Source of the DNA: Geobacillus thermodenitrificans subsp. thermodenitrificans DSM 465
GTDB lineage: Bacteria; Bacillota; Bacilli; Bacillales; Anoxybacillaceae
DNA: 64,000 bases
Direction: 5' to 3'
Assembly: GCF_000496575.1 (NCBI RefSeq)
Contig: NZ_AYKT01000015.1
Location: 1-64,000, forward strand
The notes beneath the pieces were generated by a model, which was given only the letters and a program-made list of their open reading frames with translations, was not told the origin of the DNA and did no database searches. Numbering within the stretch: position 1 is the stretch's first letter; every line of letters begins with the position of its first letter. This document shows positions 26,266-35,726 of this stretch, piece by piece. The position numbers and the translations under genes were made by a program.

Positions 26266-27741
26266 TTAAGCCGGCGAATTGTTTACTTCATATGCGGCGC
26301 AGATGCCGGATTCAATGGCTCCTTGAATCCAGCCATGGTGCGTGGAAGTATGTTCCCCAGCAAAATGAACCCTTCCTTCGGGGGTAGCAATATAGGGGGA
26401 AATCTCTGTTATTTGATTCGGCTTCATCAGTGTAAAGGCGCCGCCCGAGTATGGATAGCGTACCCAGCTATGACTTGTTCCGGTTTCAAATTCGCGGTAC
26501 ACTTGTTCACCATGGAGGACGGCTAAGTTTTTTAACGTGTATTCGAGCCGCTCTTCAGCGCTTAGGCTGTCCCACGGGATCGTGTCGTCTTCCCACGTAT
26601 AGCTGGCCAATACGACGCCTGGTCCAGTCGTGCCGATGCCTTGGCTTGGATATTGGGTGTAGCGAATTGGCAAATCGGACACTGTTCGTCCCCCGAACAA
26701 GCCTTCTTTTTCCCAAAAACGTGTTTTAAACTGGATGCCGGTTTTCGTTGAACCGACATAATGAAGTTCGCGAATGGCTTTTCGTTTATTCTCGGAAAAC
26801 GAATGGCGTGGTTCAATGTCGACAAATTGCAAAATCGAAAACGGGATGGTGACGATCACTCGATCGGCTGTGATTTGAAATGGCTGAAGAATTTTTGTAT
26901 GGATCGCATGAATGGTGACACTGTTTTTGTTTTGGACAATTTTTTGCACTTTATGGCTAAAGAGCAGCTCATCCTTCAGTTGCGGCAAAAAGGCCTTTGG
27001 AAGCCGATCGTTGCCGCCAACAATTTTATAAAAGCGCATGTTCGGTGTAAACAATGTCATCAGTTCGCGCAACAGCCCAAGAAACGACAATTCCGGGAAT
27101 CCTTCGAGCGAGAGGACCGCTTTGATCATATCGATAGCACCTACCGATAGCCTTAGGCCGAACGGGTTGTAACGCAAATAGGTGTCAAACGAGTAGTGGT
27201 CGAGCTGTTCGATGACAATCGGCCAATGTTTCTCTGGGTTTTGTTCAATGAATTGAATGACTGGGCGAACCGCCATTTGCAATAGTTCGGAAGCCGTTTT
27301 GCCTCGTTCATAGGAAGCGATGGGAAAGCCAAAGAGGTCGGGATGCCGTTCGTATTCGCTAAGGCGCGCTTTGATACCGCGAAAATACAAAATGTCGCGC
27401 GGAGTGCTGTTGACAAAAGGGTGGATCGGCAAGTTGAACTTTTGGATGTATTCCAACGTCAAGCGGTGGGTGTGTGGAATGCGCATCGCGCCCGCTTCGA
27501 AATACTGGTCATCGCGAAAGTCGGATCGGATCGTGTAGATTCGGCCGCCGACCCGCTCAGATGCCTCAAGAATGGTGACGCGATGGCCCGCCTGTTTCAG
27601 CAGTGATGCCGCCACAAGCCCGGCCATGCCAGCACCGATAATGACGATCTTTTTCGGTATGGATGTTTTCTTTAACCCGTTTCGAATAATCGAGATCATC
27701 GTCTCCATGGGCAGTCTCGGAGAAATATAGGGATGTGCCAC
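26266..27741 (-). CDS. Flavin monoamine oxidase family protein
   Basis: 491 residues. FAD-dependent amine or L-amino-acid oxidase; substrate unknown. The dinucleotide-binding motif I-V-I-I-G-A-G-M-A-G-L-V-A-A lies at about residues 32-45, followed by E-A-S-E-R-V-G-G-R-I (second FAD motif). Near the C-terminus F-A-G-E-H-T-S-T-H-H-G-W-I-Q-G-A-I-E-S-G is the typical FAD isoalloxazine-contact segment. The start is GTG, placed well after AAAGGGGGATT. No obvious signal peptide. Bacillus YobN is a similar protein. It is monocistronic. Confidence 0.8.
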   Translation of the reverse strand: MAHPYISPRLPMETMISIIRNGLKKTSIPKKIVIIGAGMAGLVAASLLKQAGHRVTILEASERVGGRIYTIRSDFRDDQYFEAGAMRIPHTHRLTLEYIQKFNLPIHPFVNSTPRDILYFRGIKARLSEYERHPDLFGFPIASYERGKTASELLQMAVRPVIQFIEQNPEKHWPIVIEQLDHYSFDTYLRYNPFGLRLSVGAIDMIKAVLSLEGFPELSFLGLLRELMTLFTPNMRFYKIVGGNDRLPKAFLPQLKDELLFSHKVQKIVQNKNSVTIHAIHTKILQPFQITADRVIVTIPFSILQFVDIEPRHSFSENKRKAIRELHYVGSTKTGIQFKTRFWEKEGLFGGRTVSDLPIRYTQYPSQGIGTTGPGVVLASYTWEDDTIPWDSLSAEERLEYTLKNLAVLHGEQVYREFETGTSHSWVRYPYSGGAFTLMKPNQITEISPYIATPEGRVHFAGEHTSTHHGWIQGAIESGICAAYEVNNSPA

Positions 27742-27837
27742 GTGTCAATCCCCCTTTGCCATTTTCACTACATTTGGATGAAACTACGGTTATTCCATCC
27801 TATTCAGCAGCAAAGGGGGATATGTGAAAAGCATCTG

Positions 27838-28611
27838 TCACGATTCAGAAACGATATACGTCCCTCCAGCTAGCTCGAAGCGGCGCCTTGGCTGAATGCC
27901 GGCGATCCGACATAAAAATGGCCTTGTTGACGGGCGATCGTCGGCTTTGTAAAAGCGGAGAGCGATGCCGTCAACGGTTAGCTCCGCATATGTTCCCTCT
28001 TCATCGTGCCTAACCTCGGGTACCGGCAAGCCAAACAGCCGGCGGTAGCCGTCGATGGCGCGATCGAGATCGAGCGTATAGAGGCTAATCGATGACAAAG
28101 AAGGGGAACCGATCGGGTGGCGCATCAGCGGCGCCAATTCATTCATCCGCATGTCGTCGCTGTCGCCCCATTCGATGAAAAACGGGTAACGGAACGCGCC
28201 GCCTGTGTCGTCTTCAAGAAACAGCATTGACCACGTGAGCAACTTGCCGTCATCGCGCTGGCGACTGCCAGGGAACGGCCCGATTGGGGTGAATCCTTTG
28301 TTCCGTAGCTGCTTTGCCAATGATTCGATATCGTTCGTCCGGAACGCTAATTGAGAAAAGCCACTTCCCTCTTGGCTGTCGGCGACAAGCTGGGTGATGA
28401 GCGGATTTCCGCATGTGTTCGCCGTCTGCATGTCAGCGATGCCGATCCATTCAATGTAGCAGAGCGGCTTGAAATAGCACAATGCGTTATACGTTCCCCA
28501 TGACAAATGGCGGCCGCCATGGGAGGCCGTAAACCCTAATTGCTCAAACGCTGCTTTCGCTTGTTCGGGGCGCTCGGTTAAATGAACGAGATGGTCAAAC
28601 GCGATATTCAT
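27838..28611 (-). CDS. VOC/glyoxalase-like domain protein
   Basis: 257 residues. Two tandem vicinal-oxygen-chelate modules: one from residue 1 (F-D-H-L-V-H-L-T-E-R-P-E-Q-A) and one in the second half (S-I-S-L-Y-T-L-D-L-D-R-A-I-D-G-Y-R-R-L-F-G). Resembles the glyoxalase-like (Glyoxalase_3) proteins of Bacillus; no reaction can be assigned. The frame is open 38 codons further upstream, but the ATG at 28611 follows AAAGGAGCCCAACGTC and begins the conserved fold, so I use it. Confidence 0.75.
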   Translation of the reverse strand: MNIAFDHLVHLTERPEQAKAAFEQLGFTASHGGRHLSWGTYNALCYFKPLCYIEWIGIADMQTANTCGNPLITQLVADSQEGSGFSQLAFRTNDIESLAKQLRNKGFTPIGPFPGSRQRDDGKLLTWSMLFLEDDTGGAFRYPFFIEWGDSDDMRMNELAPLMRHPIGSPSLSSISLYTLDLDRAIDGYRRLFGLPVPEVRHDEEGTYAELTVDGIALRFYKADDRPSTRPFLCRIAGIQPRRRFELAGGTYIVSES

Positions 28612-28725
28612 GACGTTGGGCTCCTTTCCTATATGAGAATGGATCAGTAGGACAGCACTTCTTTTCGTTTGACAGATGATGCATTCGTTATCGACCGTAC
28701 GGTGGGCGATGAAATCTAAGTCCAA

Positions 28726-29390
28726 CTGGATGTCTTCGATTTGAGGTCAATGATTCGGCACGGGAATCTATGTTTTGTTCGAGGTGGTTTCTAAACCGAG
28801 AAGGTTCCCACCTTCACGCATGAGCACAAGTGGGAGATGAATCGGAGTCTTTCACCAAGCGTGGAACGTATAAGGATGTCTTGGTTGACAGCCTGCTGTG
28901 GCGAGCATTCTCAAGCATCTCCCATCTTTAAGTGTAAACGTAGGTGGGGGGAGTGTTCAATTCTAATGAAGCGCTTTCTCGCAAGGTGATGTGCATCAGC
29001 TGCAAGAGCATCGGTTCCCTCTTGGCGGTGAAGAAAGGGCGGAAACGATGCTGTGCCTTTCTTTTTCCCAGCGTGAAGCAAGCCTTGGTGTTGACGCCGT
29101 TATTATTCCATGCGGATCTCTGGTTGTTTCTTACGCATTTCTGACTGTTCCGGCTGAATGGTGATTTATTACCGCTCGAGTTGTTTTTGTTGATAAACTG
29201 ACGCAATGGGACATCCATCGTGTTCGGGCTGTCGAGCGCTTAGGCAAGCGATGTTTCGTTCATCGTTACAAGTTCCTTTTTATCAGTTATGGCGTATATG
29301 TTCGTGTATGTCCATTGACAACCACTCAAATTGGTCCGGAATGTTGCTTTATTTCCTTAAATTTTGGTATCATCATAGTATTGTGGAAGG
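28726..29390. other. Gene-free stretch; possible degenerate IS200/IS605-type end
   Basis: No convincing gene in about 670 bases. Around 28790-28960 there are structured G/C-rich segments (for example CCCATCTTTAAGTG followed by GTAGGTGGGGG) that remind me of the right-end and guide-scaffold regions of Geobacillus IS200/IS605 elements, but I cannot prove it. A 96-codon minus-strand frame at 28928-29218 has no ribosome site or recognisable motif. The last 50 bases hold the likely gatC promoter. Confidence 0.35.
29344..29373 (+). promoter_or_regulatory. Possible gatCAB promoter
   Basis: TTGCTT (29344-29349), 18-bp spacer and TATCAT (29368-29373), about 40 bases before the gatC start codon. Only a moderate match. 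Confidence 0.4.
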
Positions 29391-29414
29391 TCGACCATGT
29401 CGGAGGTGAATACG

Positions 29415-29705
29415 ATGTCGCGAATTTCGATTGAACAAGTAAAACATGTCGCGGATTTAGCGCGGTTAGCGATGACGGATGAGGAGGCGGAACTGTTTAC
29501 GAAACAGCTTGACGCCATCATTACATTTGCCGAGCAGTTGAATGAGCTGGATACGGAAAATGTACCGCCGACATCGCACGTGCTCGATATGAGAAACGTG
29601 ATGCGCGAAGATGAGCCGGAGCCTGGACTGCCGCGTGAAGAAGTGTTGAAAAACGCGCCGGATCAGCAAGACGGCCAATTCCGTGTACCAGCCATTTTAG
29701 AGTAA
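29415..29705 (+). CDS. gatC: Asp/Glu-tRNA amidotransferase subunit C
   Basis: 96 residues. Small stabilising subunit of the GatCAB enzyme that turns misacylated Glu-tRNA(Gln) and Asp-tRNA(Asn) into the amide forms. The [17 protein letters not shown] start, and [14 protein letters not shown], are typical; GatC wraps around GatA. The ATG at 29415 follows CGGAGGTG; an in-frame codon at 29397 precedes the ribosome site and is ignored. Twelve bases separate it from gatA. Confidence 0.96.
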   Translation: MSRISIEQVKHVADLARLAMTDEEAELFTKQLDAIITFAEQLNELDTENVPPTSHVLDMRNVMREDEPEPGLPREEVLKNAPDQQDGQFRVPAILE

Positions 29706-29717
29706 GGAGGGGGATTT

Positions 29718-31175
29718 ATGTCGCTCTTTGACCATACGGTGTCCGAATTACATACGTTATTGCAGAAAAAAGAAGTGTCCATTTCGGATTTAGTTGATGA
29801 ATCATACCGCCGCATCGGCGAAGTGGAAGAAAAAGTACAAGCGTTTTTAACGTTAAACGAAGAACAAGCGCGGGCGAAAGCGAAAGAGCTTGACGACAAG
29901 CTGGCGAAAGGCGAGGAAACAAACCCGCTGTTTGGCTTGCCGATCGGCATTAAAGACAACATTGTCACCAAAGGACTGCGCACGACATGTGCCAGCAAAA
30001 TTTTATATAACTTTGATCCGATTTACGATGCGACCGTTATGGAACGGCTGAATGCTGCGGGCGCGATTACGATCGGGAAGCTGAACATGGACGAGTTTGC
30101 CATGGGTTCGTCGACGGAAAACTCCGGGTTCCAGCTGACGCGCAACCCATGGGATTTGGAGCGCGTTCCAGGCGGTTCAAGCGGCGGTTCGGCCGCGGCA
30201 GTGGCGGCAGGCGAAGTGCCGTTTTCGCTAGGATCAGATACGGGTGGTTCGATCCGCCAGCCAGCAGCGTTTTGCGGAGTTGTCGGATTGAAGCCGACGT
30301 ACGGTCGCGTTTCGCGTTTCGGGCTCGTCGCGTTTGCGTCGTCGCTTGACCAAATTGGTCCGATTACGCGCACGGTAGAAGATAATGCATATTTGTTGCA
30401 AGTGATCGCTGGCGTTGACCCGATGGATTCGACGTCGGCGAATATTGACGTGCCAAACTACGTTGAGGCGTTAACAGGCGATATCAAAGGGCTGAAAATC
30501 GCTGTGCCAAAAGAATATTTAGGCGAAGGCGTCGCCGAAGAAGTACGCCAGTCGGTGCTTGCGGCACTCAGTGTGCTGGAGAAGCTTGGAGCGACATGGG
30601 AAGAAGTGTCGCTGCCACATTCGAAATATGCCTTGGCGACGTACTATTTGCTTGCTTCGTCGGAAGCATCTGCCAACCTTGCCCGCTTTGACGGTGTCCG
30701 CTACGGCTACCGGACGGACAATGCGAAAAACTTGATCGATATGTACAAACAAACGCGGAGCGAAGGGTTCGGCAGCGAAGTCAAACGCCGTATTATGCTT
30801 GGGACGTTTGCCTTAAGCTCGGGCTATTACGATGCGTATTACAAAAAGGCACAAAAAGTGCGGACGTTAATTAAACGCGACTTTGAAAATGTCTTTGAAC
30901 AATACGATGTCATCATCGGTCCGACGACGCCGACGCCAGCGTTTAAAATCGGCGAGAAAACGAGCGATCCGCTGACCATGTATATGAACGATATTTTAAC
31001 GATTCCGGTCAACCTTGCGGGTGTACCGGCGATTTCTGTGCCGTGCGGCTTTGTTGATGGCTTGCCGGTCGGCTTGCAAATTATCGGCAAGCATTTTGAT
31101 GAAAGCACGGTCTACCGTGTCGCTCACGCCTTTGAACAAGCGACCGATTACCATAAGCAAAAACCGGTGTTATAA
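29718..31175 (+). CDS. gatA: Asp/Glu-tRNA amidotransferase subunit A (glutaminase)
   Basis: 485 residues. Amidase-signature enzyme that liberates ammonia from glutamine. The Ser-cisSer-Lys triad is visible: Lys in G-I-K-D-N-I near residue 78, and the serine-rich [12 protein letters not shown] loop with [10 protein letters not shown] downstream (about residues 150-180). Start after AAGGAGGGGGATTT. Operon partner of gatC and gatB. Confidence 0.97.
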   Translation: MSLFDHTVSELHTLLQKKEVSISDLVDESYRRIGEVEEKVQAFLTLNEEQARAKAKELDDKLAKGEETNPLFGLPIGIKDNIVTKGLRTTCASKILYNFDPIYDATVMERLNAAGAITIGKLNMDEFAMGSSTENSGFQLTRNPWDLERVPGGSSGGSAAAVAAGEVPFSLGSDTGGSIRQPAAFCGVVGLKPTYGRVSRFGLVAFASSLDQIGPITRTVEDNAYLLQVIAGVDPMDSTSANIDVPNYVEALTGDIKGLKIAVPKEYLGEGVAEEVRQSVLAALSVLEKLGATWEEVSLPHSKYALATYYLLASSEASANLARFDGVRYGYRTDNAKNLIDMYKQTRSEGFGSEVKRRIMLGTFALSSGYYDAYYKKAQKVRTLIKRDFENVFEQYDVIIGPTTPTPAFKIGEKTSDPLTMYMNDILTIPVNLAGVPAISVPCGFVDGLPVGLQIIGKHFDESTVYRVAHAFEQATDYHKQKPVL

Positions 31176-31188
31176 GGGGGGATAGACG

Positions 31189-32619
31189 ATGAATTTTGAA
31201 ACGGTCATCGGACTTGAGGTGCACGTCGAGCTGAAAACAAAATCGAAAATTTTCTCAAGCAGCCCGAACGCATTCGGTGCGCCCCCGAATACGCAAACGA
31301 ACGTCATCGATTTAGGGTATCCGGGTGTGCTGCCGGTCTTGAACCGGCAAGCGGTCGAGTTTGCGATGAAGGCGGCGATGGCGTTAAACTGCGAAATCGC
31401 GACCGAGACAAAATTTGACCGCAAAAACTATTTTTATCCGGACAACCCGAAGGCGTACCAAATTTCGCAATACGACCAACCGCTTGGCAAAAACGGTTGG
31501 ATTGAAATTGAAGTGAACGGGAAAAAGAAAAAAATCGGCATCACCCGCATCCATCTCGAGGAAGATGCCGGTAAATTGATGCATACAGGCGACGGCTATT
31601 CGCTTGTTGACTTTAACCGTCAAGGGACGCCACTTATTGAGATCGTCTCCGAGCCGGACATCCGCTCGCCGGAAGAAGCGTACGCCTACTTGGAAAAATT
31701 AAAAGCGATCATCCAATATACCGGCGTTTCCGACTGCAAAATGGAAGAAGGGTCGCTTCGCTGCGACGCCAATATTTCGCTTCGCCCGCTCGGTTCGGAC
31801 AAGTTCGGTACAAAAACGGAATTGAAAAACCTCAACTCATTCAACTTCGTCCGCATGGGGCTCGAGTACGAGGCGAAACGGCAAGAGAAAATTTTGCTCT
31901 CCGGTGGCGTCATCCGTCAAGAAACGCGGCGGTTTGACGAAGCGACGAAAACGACCGTTTTGATGCGCGTCAAAGAAGGTTCGGAAGACTACCGTTACTT
32001 CCCAGAGCCGGATTTGGTCATGCTTTACATTGACGACGAATGGAAAGAGCGCGTCCGCGCCTCGATTCCGGAGCTGCCGGACGCCCGCCGGAAGCGGTAT
32101 GTCGAAGAGTGGGGCTTGCCAGAATATGACGCCAAAGTGCTCACACTGACAAAAGAAATGGCCGACTTCTTTGAAGCGACCGTTGCGAACGGCGCTGATC
32201 CGAAACTGGCGTCGAACTGGCTCATGGTAGAAGTATCCGGTTACTTAAACTCCGAACAAAAAGAGCTTCATGACATCGCCTTGACGCCGGAAAGTCTAGC
32301 TGGGATGATCAAGCTCATCCAAAACGGCACGATTTCGTCGAAAATCGCGAAAAAAGTGTTTAAAGAGCTCGTTGAACACGGCGGCGATCCAGAGAAAATC
32401 GTCAAAGAAAAAGGGCTTGTGCAAATTTCCGACGAAGGAGCGCTGCGCAAAATCGTGCTAGAAGTGCTAGATGCCAACCCGCAGTCGGTGGAAGACTATA
32501 AAAACGGTAAAGACCGTGCGCTCGGCTTCCTCGTTGGCCAAGTGATGAAAGCAACGAAAGGGCAAGCGAACCCGCCGCTTGTCAACAAGCTGCTTGTTGA
32601 AGAAATCAATAAGCGATAA
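31189..32619 (+). CDS. gatB: Asp/Glu-tRNA amidotransferase subunit B (kinase/amidotransferase)
   Basis: 476 residues. Activates the carboxylate of the misacylated amino acid with ATP and transfers ammonia to it. N-terminal [15 protein letters not shown] is the family start; [10 protein letters not shown] is the signature; the C-terminal YqeY-like tail domain (after about residue 330) binds the tRNA elbow. Starts 13 bases after gatA, with AAGGGGGGATAG. Operon terminator follows. Confidence 0.97.
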   Translation: MNFETVIGLEVHVELKTKSKIFSSSPNAFGAPPNTQTNVIDLGYPGVLPVLNRQAVEFAMKAAMALNCEIATETKFDRKNYFYPDNPKAYQISQYDQPLGKNGWIEIEVNGKKKKIGITRIHLEEDAGKLMHTGDGYSLVDFNRQGTPLIEIVSEPDIRSPEEAYAYLEKLKAIIQYTGVSDCKMEEGSLRCDANISLRPLGSDKFGTKTELKNLNSFNFVRMGLEYEAKRQEKILLSGGVIRQETRRFDEATKTTVLMRVKEGSEDYRYFPEPDLVMLYIDDEWKERVRASIPELPDARRKRYVEEWGLPEYDAKVLTLTKEMADFFEATVANGADPKLASNWLMVEVSGYLNSEQKELHDIALTPESLAGMIKLIQNGTISSKIAKKVFKELVEHGGDPEKIVKEKGLVQISDEGALRKIVLEVLDANPQSVEDYKNGKDRALGFLVGQVMKATKGQANPPLVNKLLVEEINKR

Positions 32620-32622
32620 ATC

Positions 32623-32662
32623 AAAAGACAAGGCTGCTGACCGGCAGCCTTGTCTTTTCATT
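32623..32662 (+). terminator. gatCAB operon terminator
   Basis: AAAAGACAAGGCTGC (32623-32637) pairs perfectly with GCAGCCTTGTCTTTT (32644-32658), with a 6-base loop and T-rich tail. Confidence 0.9.
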
Positions 32663-32691
32663 TTATTTTTTAGACTTTTAAAAAAATACAA

Positions 32692-32720
32692 TTGACATCC
32701 CTCAATGGAAATGATAGATT
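32692..32720 (+). promoter_or_regulatory. metY promoter
   Basis: TTGACA (32692-32697), 17-bp spacer and TAGATT (32715-32720). A perfect inverted repeat CCAACT-N5-AGTTGG (32732-32748) lies just downstream, at or after the transcription start, a repressor-site position. Regulators of sulfur genes (for example CymR-like proteins) are candidates only by context. Confidence 0.65.
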
Positions 32721-32754
32721 TTTAGACAAAACCAACTGAATTAGTTGGATATAG

Positions 32755-34110
<1,356 letters not shown>

Positions 34111-34166
34111 TGGGCATCAACAGATGCGTATACAACACTACCATGAAATTTAGGGATTGAGAAGTG

Positions 34167-34214
34167 AGGGCTGAACTAAAACGCACGCGCGTTTTGGATC
34201 AGCCCTGCTTTTTT
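34167..34214 (+). terminator. metY terminator
   Basis: AGGGCTGA (34167-34174) pairs with TCAGCCCT (34199-34206), extended by an inner AAAACG/CGTTTT helix, followed by GCTTTTTT. Confidence 0.85.
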
Positions 34215-34678
34215 ACTCCCAAAGAAGAATTGAGCTCATTCTAGTCGGATAGCGACTGCCATCAAAAGAAAGATGCCTTTTTTATATGGAAAGAGGATAG
34301 ATCATTGACACACTTGTGGTGTAGAAATTCGTGAGGGGTGTGCTCATTTTAAACGTGCAACTGTACGAAGTGCAGATCTAATGTTCATTGAATAATCAAA
34401 TGGAAGTGATTGAGCGAACCGAATAGTGCCCTGTATTTGAAAAGAATGCGGAGCGCTTTCGTGTAGCGGTCTTCCTCGTTACGTCAACTGCACCATCCTG
34501 ATCTTGAACAAGCAAGTCGTCATGTAGAAGATGTTGTGTATTTTGCCAATAACCTTTTGAGATAGTCTCGTATACACAATAAATTTAAGAACATTATAAA
34601 AAATATATACAAATACATTAGAAAAATATTAGAATTTCCATTTATGCTAAATGTCGAAAAAAGGTTTTTTGTTTTGGC
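34215..34678. other. Gene-free upstream region of the lantibiotic island
   Basis: About 460 bases between the metY terminator and the lanA leader. No gene is seen. From about 34560 the sequence turns very AT-rich, marking the left boundary of the lan island. A protein-like fragment around 34430-34490 is too short to name. Confidence 0.4.
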
Positions 34679-34745
34679 ATTAACTATTTGATGAAAAAGG
34701 CAGGAATTCATAATCGTTTTGTACATCTTTCATCAAGTAGTTAAT
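34679..34745 (+). promoter_or_regulatory. Long inverted repeat in the lanA leader
   Basis: ATTAACTATTTGATGAAA (34679-34696) is the reverse complement of TTTCATCAAGTAGTTAAT (34728-34745) except for one G-U pair. The 31-base loop contains GGAATTCATAATCG. It ends 36 bases before the lanA start codon. It could be an mRNA-stabilising leader hairpin or contain LanR sites; no T-tract follows, so it is not a terminator. Confidence 0.7.
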
Positions 34746-34781
34746 GATAAATATCAACAATAAAAAGGAGGAAATGAAAGA

Positions 34782-34952
34782 ATGGCGAAGTTTGATGATT
34801 TTGATTTGGACATTGTGGTGAAAAAACAGGACGACGTGGTACAACCGAACGTGACGAGTAAATCTCTTTGTACGCCAGGTTGTATCACAGGTGTGTTAAT
34901 GTGTCTCACGCAAAATTCTTGTGTATCTTGTAACTCTTGCATTCGATGCTAA
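34782..34952 (+). CDS. lanA: Geobacillin I-type lantibiotic precursor peptide (LanA)
   Basis: 56 residues, too short for routine ORF lists. Nisin-family class I lanthipeptide precursor. The leader (residues 1-23) carries the F-D-L-D box (residues 7-10), the equivalent of the nisin F-N-L-D box recognised by LanB/LanC, and ends Q-P-N. The predicted core (residues 24-56) starts V-T-S-K-S-L-C-T-P-G-C, like nisin I-T-S-I-S-L-C-T-P-G-C, and ends S-C-N-S-C-I-R-C. It has nine Ser/Thr and seven Cys, enough for seven thioether rings against five in nisin. The core matches geobacillin I of Geobacillus thermodenitrificans as I remember it. Ribosome site AAGGAGG is 10 bases before the ATG. The leader cleavage site after N23 is by analogy. 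Confidence 0.96.
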   Translation: MAKFDDFDLDIVVKKQDDVVQPNVTSKSLCTPGCITGVLMCLTQNSCVSCNSCIRC

Positions 34953-35108
34953 TGGTTTCGATTGATCACACATTCATTGAACCATGTGAGCGTTAAATCA
35001 CGCTAACAAGGTCGATCATAGGCTAACTTCCGACAAAAAAGAAAAAGGGAATTTGGCACTTACATTCACCCTTGATCGACAATCGTCAAGGAGGAGAAGG
35101 ATTAGTAA

Positions 35109-35160
35109 GGACAAGGGCAGAAATAAAGAGGATAAGAAGCCCTTGTCCATTCTTGATTTT
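35109..35160 (+). terminator. Terminator-like hairpin downstream of lanA
   Basis: GGACAAGGGC (35109-35118) pairs perfectly with GCCCTTGTCC (35139-35148), loop 20 bases, followed by ATTCTTGATTTTT. In nisin-type clusters a weak hairpin after lanA makes the precursor transcript more abundant than the downstream genes; this may do the same. Confidence 0.6.
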
Positions 35161-35200
35161 TCCTTAGATCATCTTGGAATGGTCCATGACTCATTATATC

Positions 35201-35239
35201 TCGGGTGAGACAGACATGATAGGGCCACCCGATGTTTTT
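35201..35239 (+). terminator. Second terminator-like hairpin between lanA and lanB
   Basis: TCGGGTG (35201-35207) pairs with CACCCGA (35226-35232), followed by TGTTTTTG. The loop is long (18 bases), so it is only a candidate. Confidence 0.45.
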
Positions 35240-35310
35240 GATGACATCAAGCATAAAAAACAAGCAATGCTAATATCTTTTGACTTGCATATACATCTCG
35301 CCCGCTCAGA

Positions 35311-35529
35311 ATGAAACAGACCGGATTATTTTATGAAAGAAAAAACTGGGCGATAAAAGGGATTGGAGTGATAACGTTTGCTACATGTAGTTGCGTTAGG
35401 CACGACTGATTTGCGGCCCTACCCCATCAGAATGTTGTGAACCCACAGACAGGTGTCATTATTCCTCAGTCTGTTGTTTCAAAAACAAAGTCGATAAGTT
35501 TGAAGGAAGGGCAAACTGCTCAAACATGA
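35311..35529 (+). pseudogene. Decayed exported-protein ORF between lanA and lanB
   Basis: From the ATG at 35311 a 72-codon frame runs to 35529 with one internal TGA at 35407-35409. The first part (M-K-Q-T-G-L-F-Y-E-R-K-N-W-A-I-K-G-I-G-V-I-T-F-A-T) looks like a signal peptide with a basic/aromatic N-region and hydrophobic core. The second part reads N-V-V-N-P-Q-T-G-V-I-I-P-Q-S-V-V-S-K, and a shifted frame continues protein-like to about 35680. I do not recognise the family. Its place inside the lan cluster suggests a lost accessory gene; whether it was a leader protease cannot be told. Confidence 0.4.
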
Positions 35530-35726
35530 AGTATCACAACAATTTTTGAAACACCCCGCAAAAACCAAATGTCGTTTCGAAAGCAACACAAGATTGGGCC
35601 GCCAGCTTTCTGCTTCGTACGAGGCAGAAGGTGTCAGCTGCTTTAGTATGGAATGTATGTATAGTTCCGTATAGAATCCCCTTTTAACTTATGGAGATGG
35701 TGAATGATTGAGTAGGAGGCTTTATT

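Larger units (their letters stand above)
34953..35310. other. Non-coding lanA-lanB gap, first half
   Basis: Contains two hairpins described separately and an orphan strong ribosome-site-like sequence (AAGGAGGAGAAGG near 35090) with no start codon or ORF behind it. No gene seen. Confidence 0.5.

Noticed and set aside
28928-29218. 96-codon minus-strand frame before gatC
   Set aside because: No ribosome site or clear motif; kept only as a possible element relic.
35161-35310. Possible second lanA between lanA and lanB
   Set aside because: All short frames there were read; none has an F-x-L-D box or a Ser/Thr/Cys-rich C-terminal half.
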